Counted from the first letter of the stretch, positions 1 to 8,044 are shown. The stretch is DNA of 51,271 bases from Paracoccaceae bacterium (GCA_016778765.1 JADHOV010000020.1:1-51271); one strand, 5' to 3'. Notes: a model not told the origin generated them from the sequence alone. Numbers and translations: made by a program.

Positions 1-148
1 ACGCCTTGCCGCCCATGGCTATGAAGGCTGGTTTGTCGTGGAAGCCGAGCAAGATCCGATCAAAAATCCGCCCCTTAAAATGGCCCAAACGGGCCATCAA
101 GAACTGCTGCGCGTGATGAAAAACGCAGGCTATTCGGTAGAGGCTTAG
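1..148 (+). CDS. iolE: Inosose dehydratase IolE, C-terminal end (partial)
   Basis: Only the last 48 codons are present, read from base 2 to the TAG at 146-148. The peptide contains GYEGWFVVEAEQDP, then NPPLKMA and a closing NAGYSVEA, which is the typical carboxy end of IolE, the enzyme that dehydrates 2-keto-myo-inositol (inosose) in the inositol pathway. The rest of the gene lies to the left of the window. The identification fits the iolB and iolC genes found 4-5 kb away. It is a tail only, so active-site residues cannot be checked. Confidence 0.8.
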   Translation, partial: RLAAHGYEGWFVVEAEQDPIKNPPLKMAQTGHQELLRVMKNAGYSVEA

Positions 149-161
149 CCAAAGCCATCGA

Positions 162-184
162 GGGCCGCGGCGCTGGCGGCCCTT
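162..184. terminator. GC-rich hairpin between convergent genes
   Basis: GGGCCGC (162-168) pairs with GCGGCCC (176-182) around a 7-nt loop, just after the iolE stop and before the end of the opposing TIM-barrel gene. Only a short run TTATAT follows, so this is a candidate bidirectional terminator without a strong U-tract. Confidence 0.5.
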
Positions 185-201
185 ATATCCGGCTTAAAAC
201 C

Positions 202-1065
202 CTATCCAAAAATCTCTTTGAACAGCCCGATGCATTGGCGAAACCCATCCTCAAAATCGCCATTGCCGGGGTGAAAAACGCTTTCGAATGAGATCACCCC
301 ATCATAATGATCTGCACGCATCGCATCCGCCATTGGCTGAAACATCGGGCCCAGTTGCCCCGTGCCCATCTTGCGCACTTCAAGCGTTGCACGCGGCGTG
401 TCAACCAGAACATCTTTGATATGCACATGACCGAGATAGCCGCCCTTTAACGCTTCATAGCCATCGGGGAAGGCCTGCTCATGGCACCAACAATTATTGC
501 CAGGATCCCACAAAACTTTCAGCGTATCTTTTGCATCCAGCTCGTCGATCAGCTTTCGGGCTGTATAATTTGAATTCACCATTGTGCCATTGCCCGTTTC
601 AACCACCAACGTCACACCTTCCGCTTTGGCCAAGTCAACCGCCGGCGCGATCATCGGGGCCATCGTGTCCCAGGCGCCATGCGCCACGTTCCATTTTTCA
701 GCGCCATTGCGACCCCAAAGAATTTGTTCTTTCTTCTGGGTCATAATCCGCACCAAGGGCGCCTCAAGAATATGCGCCATGTCAATCACCCGCTTTAGCG
801 CATCCATATGCTTTTGATGCAGCGCATCGCCAGGCCGATTGGCCGATGTGGTGCCGGCAAAAATATGCCGCGATAAACAAGAAACCGGTTTGCCACGCCC
901 CCGCAACAGCTGGTCTATTTCGGCAATTTCGGCCGCGCTATGATCGCCAACTTCTTTATCACCGACAAATTGCAATTCCGCATATGTGAGATCAAACTCA
1001 TCCATCACATCTATCGCATGGGTCAAATCTCGGCTGATACCATCGCAAATAACGCCCAATTTCAT
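202..1065 (-). CDS. Sugar phosphate isomerase/epimerase-like TIM-barrel protein
   Basis: This 287-aa protein belongs to the AP-endonuclease-2 / xylose isomerase-like barrel family, which includes IolE, IolI and many sugar epimerases. Candidate metal ligands sit at the usual places: E156 (VVETGNG), D187 (WDPGNN), H213/H215 (GHVHIKD) and E261 (SFES). A strong Shine-Dalgarno AGGAGGT lies 5 nt before the ATG at 1065. The gene overlaps the upstream dehydrogenase by 4 nt, so the two are translated together. A cytoplasmic isomerase or epimerase acting on an inositol-derived keto-sugar is the natural reading, but the exact substrate is not visible in the sequence. Confidence 0.85.
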   Translation of the reverse strand: MKLGVICDGISRDLTHAIDVMDEFDLTYAELQFVGDKEVGDHSAAEIAEIDQLLRGRGKPVSCLSRHIFAGTTSANRPGDALHQKHMDALKRVIDMAHILEAPLVRIMTQKKEQILWGRNGAEKWNVAHGAWDTMAPMIAPAVDLAKAEGVTLVVETGNGTMVNSNYTARKLIDELDAKDTLKVLWDPGNNCWCHEQAFPDGYEALKGGYLGHVHIKDVLVDTPRATLEVRKMGTGQLGPMFQPMADAMRADHYDGVISFESVFHPGNGDFEDGFRQCIGLFKEIFG

Positions 1066-1970
1066 GATTTACCTCCTAAATTACGGTGCAACTCGGCCCC
1101 AATGATCTCTTCAATCACCTGCGTGCAGGCCCAATTATCTCCATTAGGATATTTCGATTTACCCGCATGAAAAATTTGCATCGCGGTTGAGGCTGTATGG
1201 AGCGGTACCTCAAGTTCTTCGGCCATATTTAAAGAGATCGTTAAATCCTTATGCATGGTGTTTATATGGCTGCCAGTGCCTTCAAATTTCCGATCGATGA
1301 TGTTTTCAAGCGCCGTGTTTGTGATGCCGCAACCTGCGCCAGAAGAGGACACAACATTAAACAAAACATCTCCGCTGACACCCGCTTTTGCCGCCAATGC
1401 AGCGGCTTCAAACGTACCCGAAAAGATCGAACCAATTAGCGATTGCAAACAGGCTTTTACGGTTTGCCCCATGCCAACGTCACTTCCCACGTGATGAATG
1501 GTTTTGGAAACAGCCTCCATCACGCGTCGGTTTTTTGCCAGAATATTGGCGGGTGCGGCTGCCATTAACGTCAGGCTTCCCCCTTGCGCGCCTGGAAACC
1601 CTCCCGAGACGGGGCTGTCGATCAAATCAATACCCGACCCGGCCATTGCAGCGCCAATTTCACGGGCCTCGGTTGGCTTGATCGTCGCCGTAAGCAGGAT
1701 CGTGCCACCTTTTTCCATCGAGGCCACCAAACCATTTTCACCCAGAATAATCTCTTTGGCTTGGGTGCCATTCATCACCATGACAAACACCGCATCACTG
1801 GCCCGACCAATTTCTGCGAAATCCTTTGCCAATTGCCCGCCCATAGCTTCAAAGGCAACTTTGCGATGCTCTAACAAGTCCAGACCAATCACTGAAAATC
1901 CGTTTTTAATGAGGTTTTTGGCCAAGCCACTGCCCATATCCCCAATGCCAACAATTCCAACTTTTTTCAT
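1062..1970 (-). CDS. 3-hydroxyisobutyrate dehydrogenase-family NAD(P) oxidoreductase
   Basis: The protein is 302 aa with an N-terminal Rossmann motif GIVGIGDMG, the substrate-site signature DSPVSGG (about 119-125) followed by GAQGGSLTLM, and the catalytic lysine in GMGQTVKAC (K172). This family reduces or oxidises small hydroxy acids such as tartronate semialdehyde and 3-hydroxyisobutyrate. There are two possible ATGs: the one at 1976 is only 2 nt from the AAGGAG, while the one at 1970 is 8 nt away, so 1970 is preferred. It forms a two-gene unit with the TIM-barrel gene downstream. Its substrate is unknown; the setting suggests a sugar- or inositol-derived hydroxy acid. Confidence 0.85.
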   Translation of the reverse strand: MKKVGIVGIGDMGSGLAKNLIKNGFSVIGLDLLEHRKVAFEAMGGQLAKDFAEIGRASDAVFVMVMNGTQAKEIILGENGLVASMEKGGTILLTATIKPTEAREIGAAMAGSGIDLIDSPVSGGFPGAQGGSLTLMAAAPANILAKNRRVMEAVSKTIHHVGSDVGMGQTVKACLQSLIGSIFSGTFEAAALAAKAGVSGDVLFNVVSSSGAGCGITNTALENIIDRKFEGTGSHINTMHKDLTISLNMAEELEVPLHTASTAMQIFHAGKSKYPNGDNWACTQVIEEIIGAELHRNLGGKS

Positions 1971-2416
1971 TTTCATTCTCCCTTAACACCGGCATAGCCG
2001 GATCGATAATTATCTTATGCGGCCAATCACGGCGCAGCCTATGCAGGAGTTTCTAGTGTTCAACGAACACCGGGCGGGTCCAGTAGACACCCCACGCCCA
2101 TAAGAGATGGCAGCGGCATTTTGCACGGCAACCTGCCAAGATTAAAATCGCTTCCAAAATTATTGCAAGATTTTTTTTGGGCACGGTGCGATAGCTAAAA
2201 TACTTAACAGGTTGCGCTTGCAGACTACCCCAACCAAACGTTGGCCGCGCCCCGCCATTCTCAAAACGATCCCGACACTGTTGAAAAAACAACAAATCCA
2301 AACATATTCTAATCAAGAAGACTGCCGAAAAGGGCAGCCCCCAGGCGCACCCAACGCCGCCACGCAAGGGCAAAATTGAAACAGAATGAAGATAAGAACA
2401 CCGAAGGAAAATCAGC
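1971..2416. other. Divergent intergenic region with several small palindromes
   Basis: About 445 bases separate the divergent dehydrogenase and Rieske genes. Visible structure: CCGGC-ATA-GCCGG at 1989-2001 directly upstream of the dehydrogenase ribosome site, the palindrome GATAATTATC at 2005-2014, and GTGTTC-AAC-GAACAC at 2056-2070. The 14-bp palindrome found elsewhere in the inositol region is absent. A TAAAAT stretch near 2197 could be a -10 box but has no good -35. No convincing gene was found. Confidence 0.4.
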
Positions 2417-2731
2417 ATGAGTACATGGCTGCGCGCCTGCGCCACCGATGATATAGAAACCGAAGATCTGATCCGCTTTGACAATGGCGATCGCAGCTAC
2501 GCGGTTTACCGCAGCCATAGGGATGAGTTTTTCTGTACAGACGGGCTGTGCACGCATGAAGCCGTGCATTTAGAAAACGGTCTGGTAATGGACTATATCA
2601 TTGAATGTCCAATGCATAATGGCCAGTTTGATTATCGCACCGGCGAGGCAAAGCGTAGCCCCGCCTGCCAGAATTTGAAAACATATGCGGTAAAAGTAGA
2701 AAATGGCGATGTTTTTATTGATATAGGCTAG
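2417..2731 (+). CDS. MocE-like Rieske [2Fe-2S] ferredoxin
   Basis: This small Rieske protein of 104 aa has both cluster-binding boxes: C45-T-H47 and C64-P-M-H67 (CPMHNGQFD). It has no membrane segment or signal, so it is a soluble electron carrier. Its closest named relatives are the MocE-type ferredoxins, first described in rhizopine (methyl-inosamine) breakdown, where they pass electrons to an oxygenase. GAAGGAAAAT precedes the ATG. No oxygenase or ferredoxin reductase is encoded in the window, so its partner must lie elsewhere. The link to a modified inositol is inferred from family and position. Confidence 0.85.
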   Translation: MSTWLRACATDDIETEDLIRFDNGDRSYAVYRSHRDEFFCTDGLCTHEAVHLENGLVMDYIIECPMHNGQFDYRTGEAKRSPACQNLKTYAVKVENGDVFIDIG

Positions 2732-3037
2732 CGTTCCAAAGCCGATCCAAAAGCCCGAGGGTCAATCTGCCCAGCAAACGCATATAACGGCTTAGAGGCT
2801 CCCCGCGAAGAACAGATGCACGCAGCGCTTTAATTACGGCTCATGATCCCCAGCATGCTGCAGCATAAGCCATCGCAAAAAATCAATTTGATTCTGCGCA
2901 AGCCACAAAGCAGCGCGTTTTTTTGCGCCCAAAACCCGACCTGATTTTTCACGCCCTCTTCGGCCCCGGGGCGATTATCCAAGACAGAGAGCGCCGCTGC
3001 GGCATAAAAGGGAACGGCCTCCGCAGAATGGGGTTTT
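2715..3037 (-). pseudogene. Possible shattered gene downstream of the iolJ-like aldolase
   Basis: The 312-base gap contains no intact gene. On the minus strand three successive stretches in different frames each look protein-like: one with AVPFYAAAALSVLDNRPGAE, then one with ALWLAQNQIDFLRWLMLQH, then one with VLRGEPLSRYMRLLGRLTLG. None has a start codon of its own and each is broken by frame changes or stops. The pattern suggests a decayed gene with at least two frameshifts. I do not recognise the family, and chance cannot be ruled out over such short stretches. Confidence 0.3.
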
Positions 3038-3043
3038 CAACTT

Positions 3044-3880
3044 TTAAGGGCTGGCGGGTTTGAACCCCCGCAACACCTGCCGCGCCGCCGCAACAAGCGG
3101 ATCATGCGTATCTTTTAAAATCGCCACCCGGTCAAAACGCGCTGGATCAGCAGCAACGGCCGCGCGCAGCGCAGATCCAAACGCCATCCTCAATTCTGTG
3201 CCAATATTAAATTTGCAAATCTGAGAGCCCTGCGCCAATACCATGCGCTGCGCCATTGGCACCCCCGAGCCGCCATGAATCACCAAAGGGCAATCCGTCA
3301 GAGCCTCAATCGCTCGGATGCGTCGCTCGTCCAAACCGCCTTCTTTGTCTTGCTGAAGATGAACATTTCCAACAGAAATCGCCATGGCATCCACCCCCGT
3401 TTCACGGGCGAATTTCGCCGCTTCATCCGGATCGGTACCGGCAGAATTCTCTCCGCCCGAATAGCCCACAAACCCGATCTCGCCTTCACAAGAAATCCCT
3501 GCCGCATGCGCCAATGCCGCAATGGAAGCAGTTTCATCGATATTCTGCGCCAAAGGCTTGCGCGAGCCGTCAAACATCAGCGAAGTAAAACCGCTGTCCA
3601 GCGCCTCTTGGCATTCCTCAAACGTATAGCCATGATCAAGATGCGCCACCACGGGCACCGCAGCCGTTTCGGCCAAATGACGGAACATTTTCCCCAAAAT
3701 CGGCAGCGGCGTATGCGCCCGGCAAGAGGGGCCAGCCTGCAAAATCACCGGTAGGTTTTCGGCTTCGGCGGCCGCCACATAGGCGCGCATATCCTCCCAT
3801 CCCAAGGTCACCAAACCTGCAACTGCATAGCCACCTGACAGCGCAGGTTGTAATACCTCTTTCAGTGTTGCCAAGGTCAT
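3044..3880 (-). CDS. iolJ: Class II aldolase, probable IolJ (DKGP aldolase)
   Basis: This 278-aa protein has class II fructose-bisphosphate aldolase motifs: zinc ligands in HLDHG (H80, H83), SLMFDGS, the EGEIG loop (132-136), GNVH (H174) and IHGGSG (H202). In inositol breakdown the matching enzyme is IolJ, which splits 2-deoxy-5-keto-gluconate 6-phosphate into malonate semialdehyde and dihydroxyacetone phosphate. The start overlaps the iolB stop by 4 nt, and iolC lies just upstream, which supports IolJ over a glycolytic aldolase. Glycolytic or tagatose-bisphosphate aldolase remains the alternative. The sequence after the stop looks like a decayed gene. Confidence 0.8.
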   Translation of the reverse strand: MTLATLKEVLQPALSGGYAVAGLVTLGWEDMRAYVAAAEAENLPVILQAGPSCRAHTPLPILGKMFRHLAETAAVPVVAHLDHGYTFEECQEALDSGFTSLMFDGSRKPLAQNIDETASIAALAHAAGISCEGEIGFVGYSGGENSAGTDPDEAAKFARETGVDAMAISVGNVHLQQDKEGGLDERRIRAIEALTDCPLVIHGGSGVPMAQRMVLAQGSQICKFNIGTELRMAFGSALRAAVAADPARFDRVAILKDTHDPLVAAARQVLRGFKPASP

Positions 3881-4719
3881 TTGAACTTAGCAACCATGTC
3901 TTTGATGCCAGGGATTGTTTCCACTTGATAGGCGTGCGTGGGTTGGAAATATTGCACCAACGGGCGCTGCGTCAGGCCACCCAGAATGGTAAAGTAATAC
4001 ATTTCATAACCCGGTAAAACAGCGCAAGGGTGATAGCCATTATCAATACAAATCGTCGATCCATCTACAATATGATAGGCATCGCCCGGTTTGTTATCTT
4101 CGCGCTGCAACATTTGCAGCCCCGAGCCGTGATTGGGCCGAAAGCGGAAGTTATAAGTTTCGTCATGACGGGTTTCTTCTGGCAAGCGGTTGGTGTCATG
4201 CTTGTGCGAGGGAAATCCAGACCAGCCGCCCTGCCCCACTGTGAACAATTCGCTGACCAGCAAACGCCCCACTTTATCATGCTGTTTCTGGCCCAAAATA
4301 TGTTTGATTTTGCGATGCGTTTTCGTATCATCCGACCCGTATTGAACCAGATCAATATCCGCGGCACGCACCTCAAACGGGTCAAGCACCTGATCATATT
4401 TTGCGCCCGCGATGAACACTTCGCTCTGATCTGAGACGCAGACAAACGTGGCCTTCGCGCCCGACGGCACGTAAAGCCCCTCGGGTTCTCCATCCCAAAC
4501 ATCGACGCCGCGATTACCCAAAGCGGCATAGGCTTGCCCTTCAACATCCACATCAACGCTGCCCGTAGCCGGCGCGATACAAGTTTCATAGCCGGGCACT
4601 TGATAGCTGAACGCCTCGCCTTTTTTAAGCTTCACAATGTTAAAATAATTCAGCGGAACGCGGCTGTCTTCAACATCCACAATCGGCTGGTTTTTATTGT
4701 CATAAGGGGGGAAATGCAT
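3877..4719 (-). CDS. iolB: 5-deoxy-glucuronate isomerase IolB
   Basis: The protein is 280 aa, the usual IolB length. It is a two-cupin isomerase that converts 5-deoxy-glucuronate to 2-deoxy-5-keto-gluconate. Metal-binding residues are visible in SHKHD (H172, H174) with E187 (DETYNF) and a later histidine in DNGYHPC. AAGGA precedes the ATG. It lies 11 nt after iolC and overlaps the aldolase gene by 4 nt, so iolC-iolB-iolJ reads as one transcript carrying consecutive pathway steps, although the gene order does not follow the order of the reactions. Confidence 0.93.
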   Translation of the reverse strand: MHFPPYDNKNQPIVDVEDSRVPLNYFNIVKLKKGEAFSYQVPGYETCIAPATGSVDVDVEGQAYAALGNRGVDVWDGEPEGLYVPSGAKATFVCVSDQSEVFIAGAKYDQVLDPFEVRAADIDLVQYGSDDTKTHRKIKHILGQKQHDKVGRLLVSELFTVGQGGWSGFPSHKHDTNRLPEETRHDETYNFRFRPNHGSGLQMLQREDNKPGDAYHIVDGSTICIDNGYHPCAVLPGYEMYYFTILGGLTQRPLVQYFQPTHAYQVETIPGIKDMVAKFK

Positions 4720-4730
4720 TGAGAAATCCT

Positions 4731-5711
4731 TTATATTTCAACGGGGCCCGGATGGGTCTGCAAAAACTCTTCCAATTGTTCGGTGCTGGGCATCGCCGGG
4801 GCGCAGCCGACTTTTGACACCACGATCGAGGCGCAGGCCGAGCCGCGCAACACCGCGTCTTTCAAACTATAGCCAGCGGCAAGCGACGCGATAAAACCTC
4901 CCATAAAGGAATCGCCCGCACCAGTGGGTTTTAGCGCATCAACCGGATAAATACCGGTTCGAAATTCAAGCTCAGGCGTGATAGTAATTGCGCCTTTTTC
5001 ACCCATTTTATAAATCACGATCTGCGCCCCTTCGCGGGCCAGACTGCGGGCTTTATCCAAACCCTTTTCATAATCACCCGCCATAAAGCCAAATTCGACA
5101 TCATTGCCGATCACCACATCGCACAGCGCTGCGGCGCGCGAATAGGTTTCAGAGGCCACCGCAGCGGATGGCCAGCTGTAAGGACGGTAATCAACATCAA
5201 AAATCAGCGGCAAGCCAGCCGCCTGCGCCAGCTCAAAGCCCCGAAAGGCGGCGCTGCGCGAAGGCTCTGCGGCGAATACTGTGCCGGTGGTAATCAACGC
5301 GCTATAAGCCGCATAGTCCACCGCTTCAACATCGGCGATGTTCATTTCAAAATCTGCAGCTCCATTGCGATAAATCACCGATTGATGGTCTTCGATTCGG
5401 GTTTCGATTACCGCCAGCGAATTGCGCGCCTCGCCGCCAACCGTTTTTACGTGACGCCGATCAATCCCATAATGGTCAAGCTGATTCAAGCAATAGCGCC
5501 CGATCGCATCATCAGACACGCTGGTGACCAAGGCAGAGCGTCCACCATGTTTGTTAATCGCCACCCCGATATTGGCAGATGACCCGCCCAGCGCAGAAAC
5601 AAACTGTACCGCTTCTTCTGTTTTGGCCCCAGGAGGATCGGCGTAAAAATCCATACCTGCGCGGCCGATGATCACAAAATTATTTGTTTTTATCCGATTT
5701 AAATCTGCCAT
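4731..5711 (-). CDS. iolC: 5-dehydro-2-deoxygluconokinase IolC (PfkB family)
   Basis: This 326-aa PfkB/ribokinase-type kinase has the N-terminal GGSSANIGVA sugar-binding motif (42-51) and the C-terminal anion-hole motif PTGAGDSF (262-269), in which D267 is the catalytic base. In this setting it phosphorylates 2-deoxy-5-keto-gluconate, feeding the aldolase downstream. AAAGGG precedes the ATG at 5711. It is the first gene of the leftward iolC-iolB-iolJ operon, whose promoter should lie in the 261-base divergent region that also carries a LacI-type operator. Confidence 0.9.
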   Translation of the reverse strand: MADLNRIKTNNFVIIGRAGMDFYADPPGAKTEEAVQFVSALGGSSANIGVAINKHGGRSALVTSVSDDAIGRYCLNQLDHYGIDRRHVKTVGGEARNSLAVIETRIEDHQSVIYRNGAADFEMNIADVEAVDYAAYSALITTGTVFAAEPSRSAAFRGFELAQAAGLPLIFDVDYRPYSWPSAAVASETYSRAAALCDVVIGNDVEFGFMAGDYEKGLDKARSLAREGAQIVIYKMGEKGAITITPELEFRTGIYPVDALKPTGAGDSFMGGFIASLAAGYSLKDAVLRGSACASIVVSKVGCAPAMPSTEQLEEFLQTHPGPVEI

Positions 5712-5872
5712 TCATGGCCCTTTCAACTTTTCTCAAACGGCATTTTTCGCCCACGCGCTTCGGCGATAGCAACGCCGCGCAAAGCAACGCCTATAACGCG
5801 CATCTTCAGGCGCGGCTTAACACCAATATTTATGAGATCAAACTCTGTTTACGCTGGGGGTATATTTCTCAC

Positions 5873-5901
5873 TTGCTCCGTTTCGTAACAATAGATACTG
5901 A
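5873..5901 (+). promoter_or_regulatory. Candidate promoter for the IolE-like gene
   Basis: TTGCTC (5873-5878), a 17-nt spacer and TACTGA (5896-5901) resemble a sigma-70-type promoter. The operator palindrome starts 4 nt downstream of the -10 box, where a bound repressor would block transcription. Neither hexamer is close to consensus. Confidence 0.35.
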
Positions 5902-5904
5902 ATC

Positions 5905-5918
5905 TGCAACCGGTTGCA
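5905..5918. promoter_or_regulatory. LacI-family operator palindrome, copy 1
   Basis: A perfect 14-bp palindrome, TGCAACCGGTTGCA, with the central CG typical of LacI/GalR operators. It lies between iolC (leftward) and the IolE-like gene (rightward) and could control both. An identical core sits next to the LacI-family gene at 8029-8042. Confidence 0.8.
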
Positions 5919-5972
5919 AAACGATTTTCTGCGCCGCCGACACAACCTGCAATTCTAGAAAGGCCAAAGACT

Positions 5973-6863
5973 ATGAGCATTCAAATTGGCAATGCACCCT
6001 GTTCCTGGGGTGTCGAATTCGCAAATGATTCTAGAAATCCCGATTGGCGCAGCGTGTTGAAAGATTGCGCAGATGCGGGATATCGCGGGATCGAGTTGGG
6101 CCCGGTGGGCTTTATGCCAGAAAACCCAGATATTTTGGGGCCAGCCCTGCAAGAGCATGATCTGACCTTGATTGGCGGCGTGGTCTTTCGCCCTTTTCAC
6201 GATGCCAATGCCTGGGAGGAAACGCTCGACGGGACGCTGCGCACTTGCCAGGCCCTAAGCGCCCATGGCGCCAAGCATTTGGTGTTGATCGATTCGATTT
6301 CACCGCGCCGCGCGCCAACCGCTGGACGCGCCGATGAAGCAGAGCAGATGGAACAGGAAGAATGGAGCCTATATCGCGACCGCATTGAGACCTGCGCGAG
6401 AATAGGCGCGGAAGAGTATGGATTAACCGTGGGCATGCATGCCCATGCGGGCGGGTTTATCGATTTTGAGCCTGAATTGGAAAGGCTTCTCAGCGAGATC
6501 GATGAGAGCATTTTAAAAATCTGTTTTGACACGGGCCATCACTCTTATGCGGGTTTCGATCCAATCGCGTTTATGCGCCGGCATATTGATCGGATCTCAT
6601 ACATGCATTTCAAAGATATTGACCCCGCGGTCAAAGCAGATGTGATTGCAAAACGCACCGGCTTTTATGAAGCCTGCGGCCAAGGTATTTTTTGTAATCT
6701 CGGGCAGGGCGACGTGCAGTTCTCAGAGGTTAAGCGCATTTTAGACGACGTCAAGTTTGAGGGGTGGTGTACAGTCGAACAGGATTGCGACCCCACCTTG
6801 GATGTCAACCCCATTGCAGATGCGATCGCCAATCGTAACTTTTTAAAATCAATCGGATTTTAA
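5973..6863 (+). CDS. IolE-like TIM-barrel protein (inosose dehydratase or isomerase)
   Basis: The protein is 296 aa. It starts with the IolE-type signature GNAPCSWGVEF and continues with GIELGPVGFMP, HAHAGGF, FDTGHHSYAG and YMHFKDID, which supply the metal-binding histidines, aspartates and glutamates of the barrel. IolE dehydrates inosose, while relatives such as IolI interconvert inososes. A separate iolE ends at base 148, so this is a second member of the family and may use a different inososome isomer or related ketocyclitol. GAAAGG precedes the ATG at 5973. The operator at 5905-5918 points to control by the LacI repressor encoded downstream on the other strand. Confidence 0.82.
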   Translation: MSIQIGNAPCSWGVEFANDSRNPDWRSVLKDCADAGYRGIELGPVGFMPENPDILGPALQEHDLTLIGGVVFRPFHDANAWEETLDGTLRTCQALSAHGAKHLVLIDSISPRRAPTAGRADEAEQMEQEEWSLYRDRIETCARIGAEEYGLTVGMHAHAGGFIDFEPELERLLSEIDESILKICFDTGHHSYAGFDPIAFMRRHIDRISYMHFKDIDPAVKADVIAKRTGFYEACGQGIFCNLGQGDVQFSEVKRILDDVKFEGWCTVEQDCDPTLDVNPIADAIANRNFLKSIGF

Positions 6864-6948
6864 CCCCCGCGAAGCGCTGCACTTAAAGCCTGCAGAAAAG
6901 CAGTTTTTAGTAAGGTCAGCGGCGCACGCCCAATCTGCGAAACGCCCC

Positions 6949-7950
6949 TTAGGGCAGCGCCCGCAACGTGCCACGCTCCACCAAGCGGCAGGGCAAACGC
7001 CGCGCTTGCGCCGGCTGCTTGGGTGCTTGCAGCATATCAACGATAACGTCGATAGATGTTTGAATGATCTCGGCAAAGGGCTGCGCAATAGTGGTGAGGT
7101 TGATATTTTGCCAACCTGACATCTGCATATCATTCACGCCAATCAATCCAACATCTTCGGGCACTCTTAACCCGTGATCGCGGATGGCGCTTAACGCCCC
7201 AATAGACAGCACGTCATCACCACAAAAATAAGCCTCGGCGGGTGTGGTTTCTCGCAATAACCGCTGCATCTCTGCCCGCCCTGCTTCAAAAGAATACGCC
7301 TCTGCAAAGGTAATATCGGGCGTTGGACCTCCCGCGCGCTGCAGTTCCGCTAAAAAACCGCGCAACCGCGATTGCGTCGATGTGGCCGGTTCTGGCCCCC
7401 CAAGAAAAGCCAGCCGCTTGTAACCGCGCGCCAGCAAGGTTTCTGCGGCAATTTGTCCGCAAGCCTCATCATCAATGCCAACCACGTCGACTTTGGGCGT
7501 CAGTGAAAACCGTCCAAAGCTGTTCACCACTGGGATCCCTGCGCTTCGGAAGGCTTCCGAGACTTCTGGTGGCAAGGTTGACGAGGCAACAATAACGCCA
7601 TCCACCGAATATTGCTGCAGCATACGAAGCGAAGACGAGGCCTGATAGGTTTCAGACAAATTGACCAGTAAAGGGCGCAAACCGCGATCTTGCAGGCCGC
7701 GGGTAAATTGATCAAATACCTCTAAAAATATGGGGTTATGAAAATTATCAGAAACGAGGCCGATCAATTTGGTGGATCGGGTGGTTAAACTTCTGGCCAG
7801 AAAATTCGGCGTATAGCCAAGCTCGATCGCTGCATCCTCAACCTTTTGCCGCATCACCTTGGATACAGAGGCACCATCAGTGAACGTGCGTGACACGGCC
7901 GAGCGTGAGACACCTGCGCGTTGTGCTACATCGTTAAGCGTAATGGCCAT
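6949..7950 (-). CDS. LacI-family transcriptional repressor of the inositol region
   Basis: The protein is 333 aa when started at the ATG at 7950, which gives the canonical N-terminus MAITLNDVAQRAGVSRSAVS with the helix-turn-helix and the hinge segment GYTPNFLARSL. An open frame extends 23 codons upstream, but that extension would precede the HTH and is not family-like. The rest is a periplasmic-binding-protein-like sugar sensor domain (QSRLRGF, YFCGDDVLSIGAL, GVNDM). It sits between the catabolic genes and the ABC transporter, and the palindrome at 8027-8044 lies 77 nt upstream of its start, so autoregulation is likely. The effector is probably inositol or a pathway intermediate (inferred). 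Confidence 0.88.
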   Translation of the reverse strand: MAITLNDVAQRAGVSRSAVSRTFTDGASVSKVMRQKVEDAAIELGYTPNFLARSLTTRSTKLIGLVSDNFHNPIFLEVFDQFTRGLQDRGLRPLLVNLSETYQASSSLRMLQQYSVDGVIVASSTLPPEVSEAFRSAGIPVVNSFGRFSLTPKVDVVGIDDEACGQIAAETLLARGYKRLAFLGGPEPATSTQSRLRGFLAELQRAGGPTPDITFAEAYSFEAGRAEMQRLLRETTPAEAYFCGDDVLSIGALSAIRDHGLRVPEDVGLIGVNDMQMSGWQNINLTTIAQPFAEIIQTSIDVIVDMLQAPKQPAQARRLPCRLVERGTLRALP

Positions 7951-8026
7951 AGTTCTTAAGCTTTCATCGATAATCCTGCCAAAAGCGGCAAAGCTAATGG
8001 TTGGAATATGAAAGCACAATTAACTT

Positions 8027-8044
8027 TTTGCAACCGGTTGCAAA
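8027..8044. promoter_or_regulatory. LacI-family operator palindrome, copy 2
   Basis: A perfect 18-bp palindrome, TTTGCAACCGGTTGCAAA, containing the same 14-bp core as the site at 5905-5918. It lies between the leftward repressor gene and the rightward transporter operon. A TATAAA at 8047-8052, directly after it, could be the transporter -10 box, which would place the operator across the spacer and -35 region. Confidence 0.82.

Noticed and set aside
2053-2484. Minus-strand open frame across the intergenic region and the Rieske start
   Set aside because: It overlaps the Rieske coding start, lacks a ribosome site and reads as low-quality cysteine/arginine-rich sequence.
6880-6912. CTGC/GCAG hairpin followed by TTTTT between the IolE-like and LacI genes
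   Set aside because: The stem is only 4-5 bp with an A-rich loop; too weak to call a terminator.
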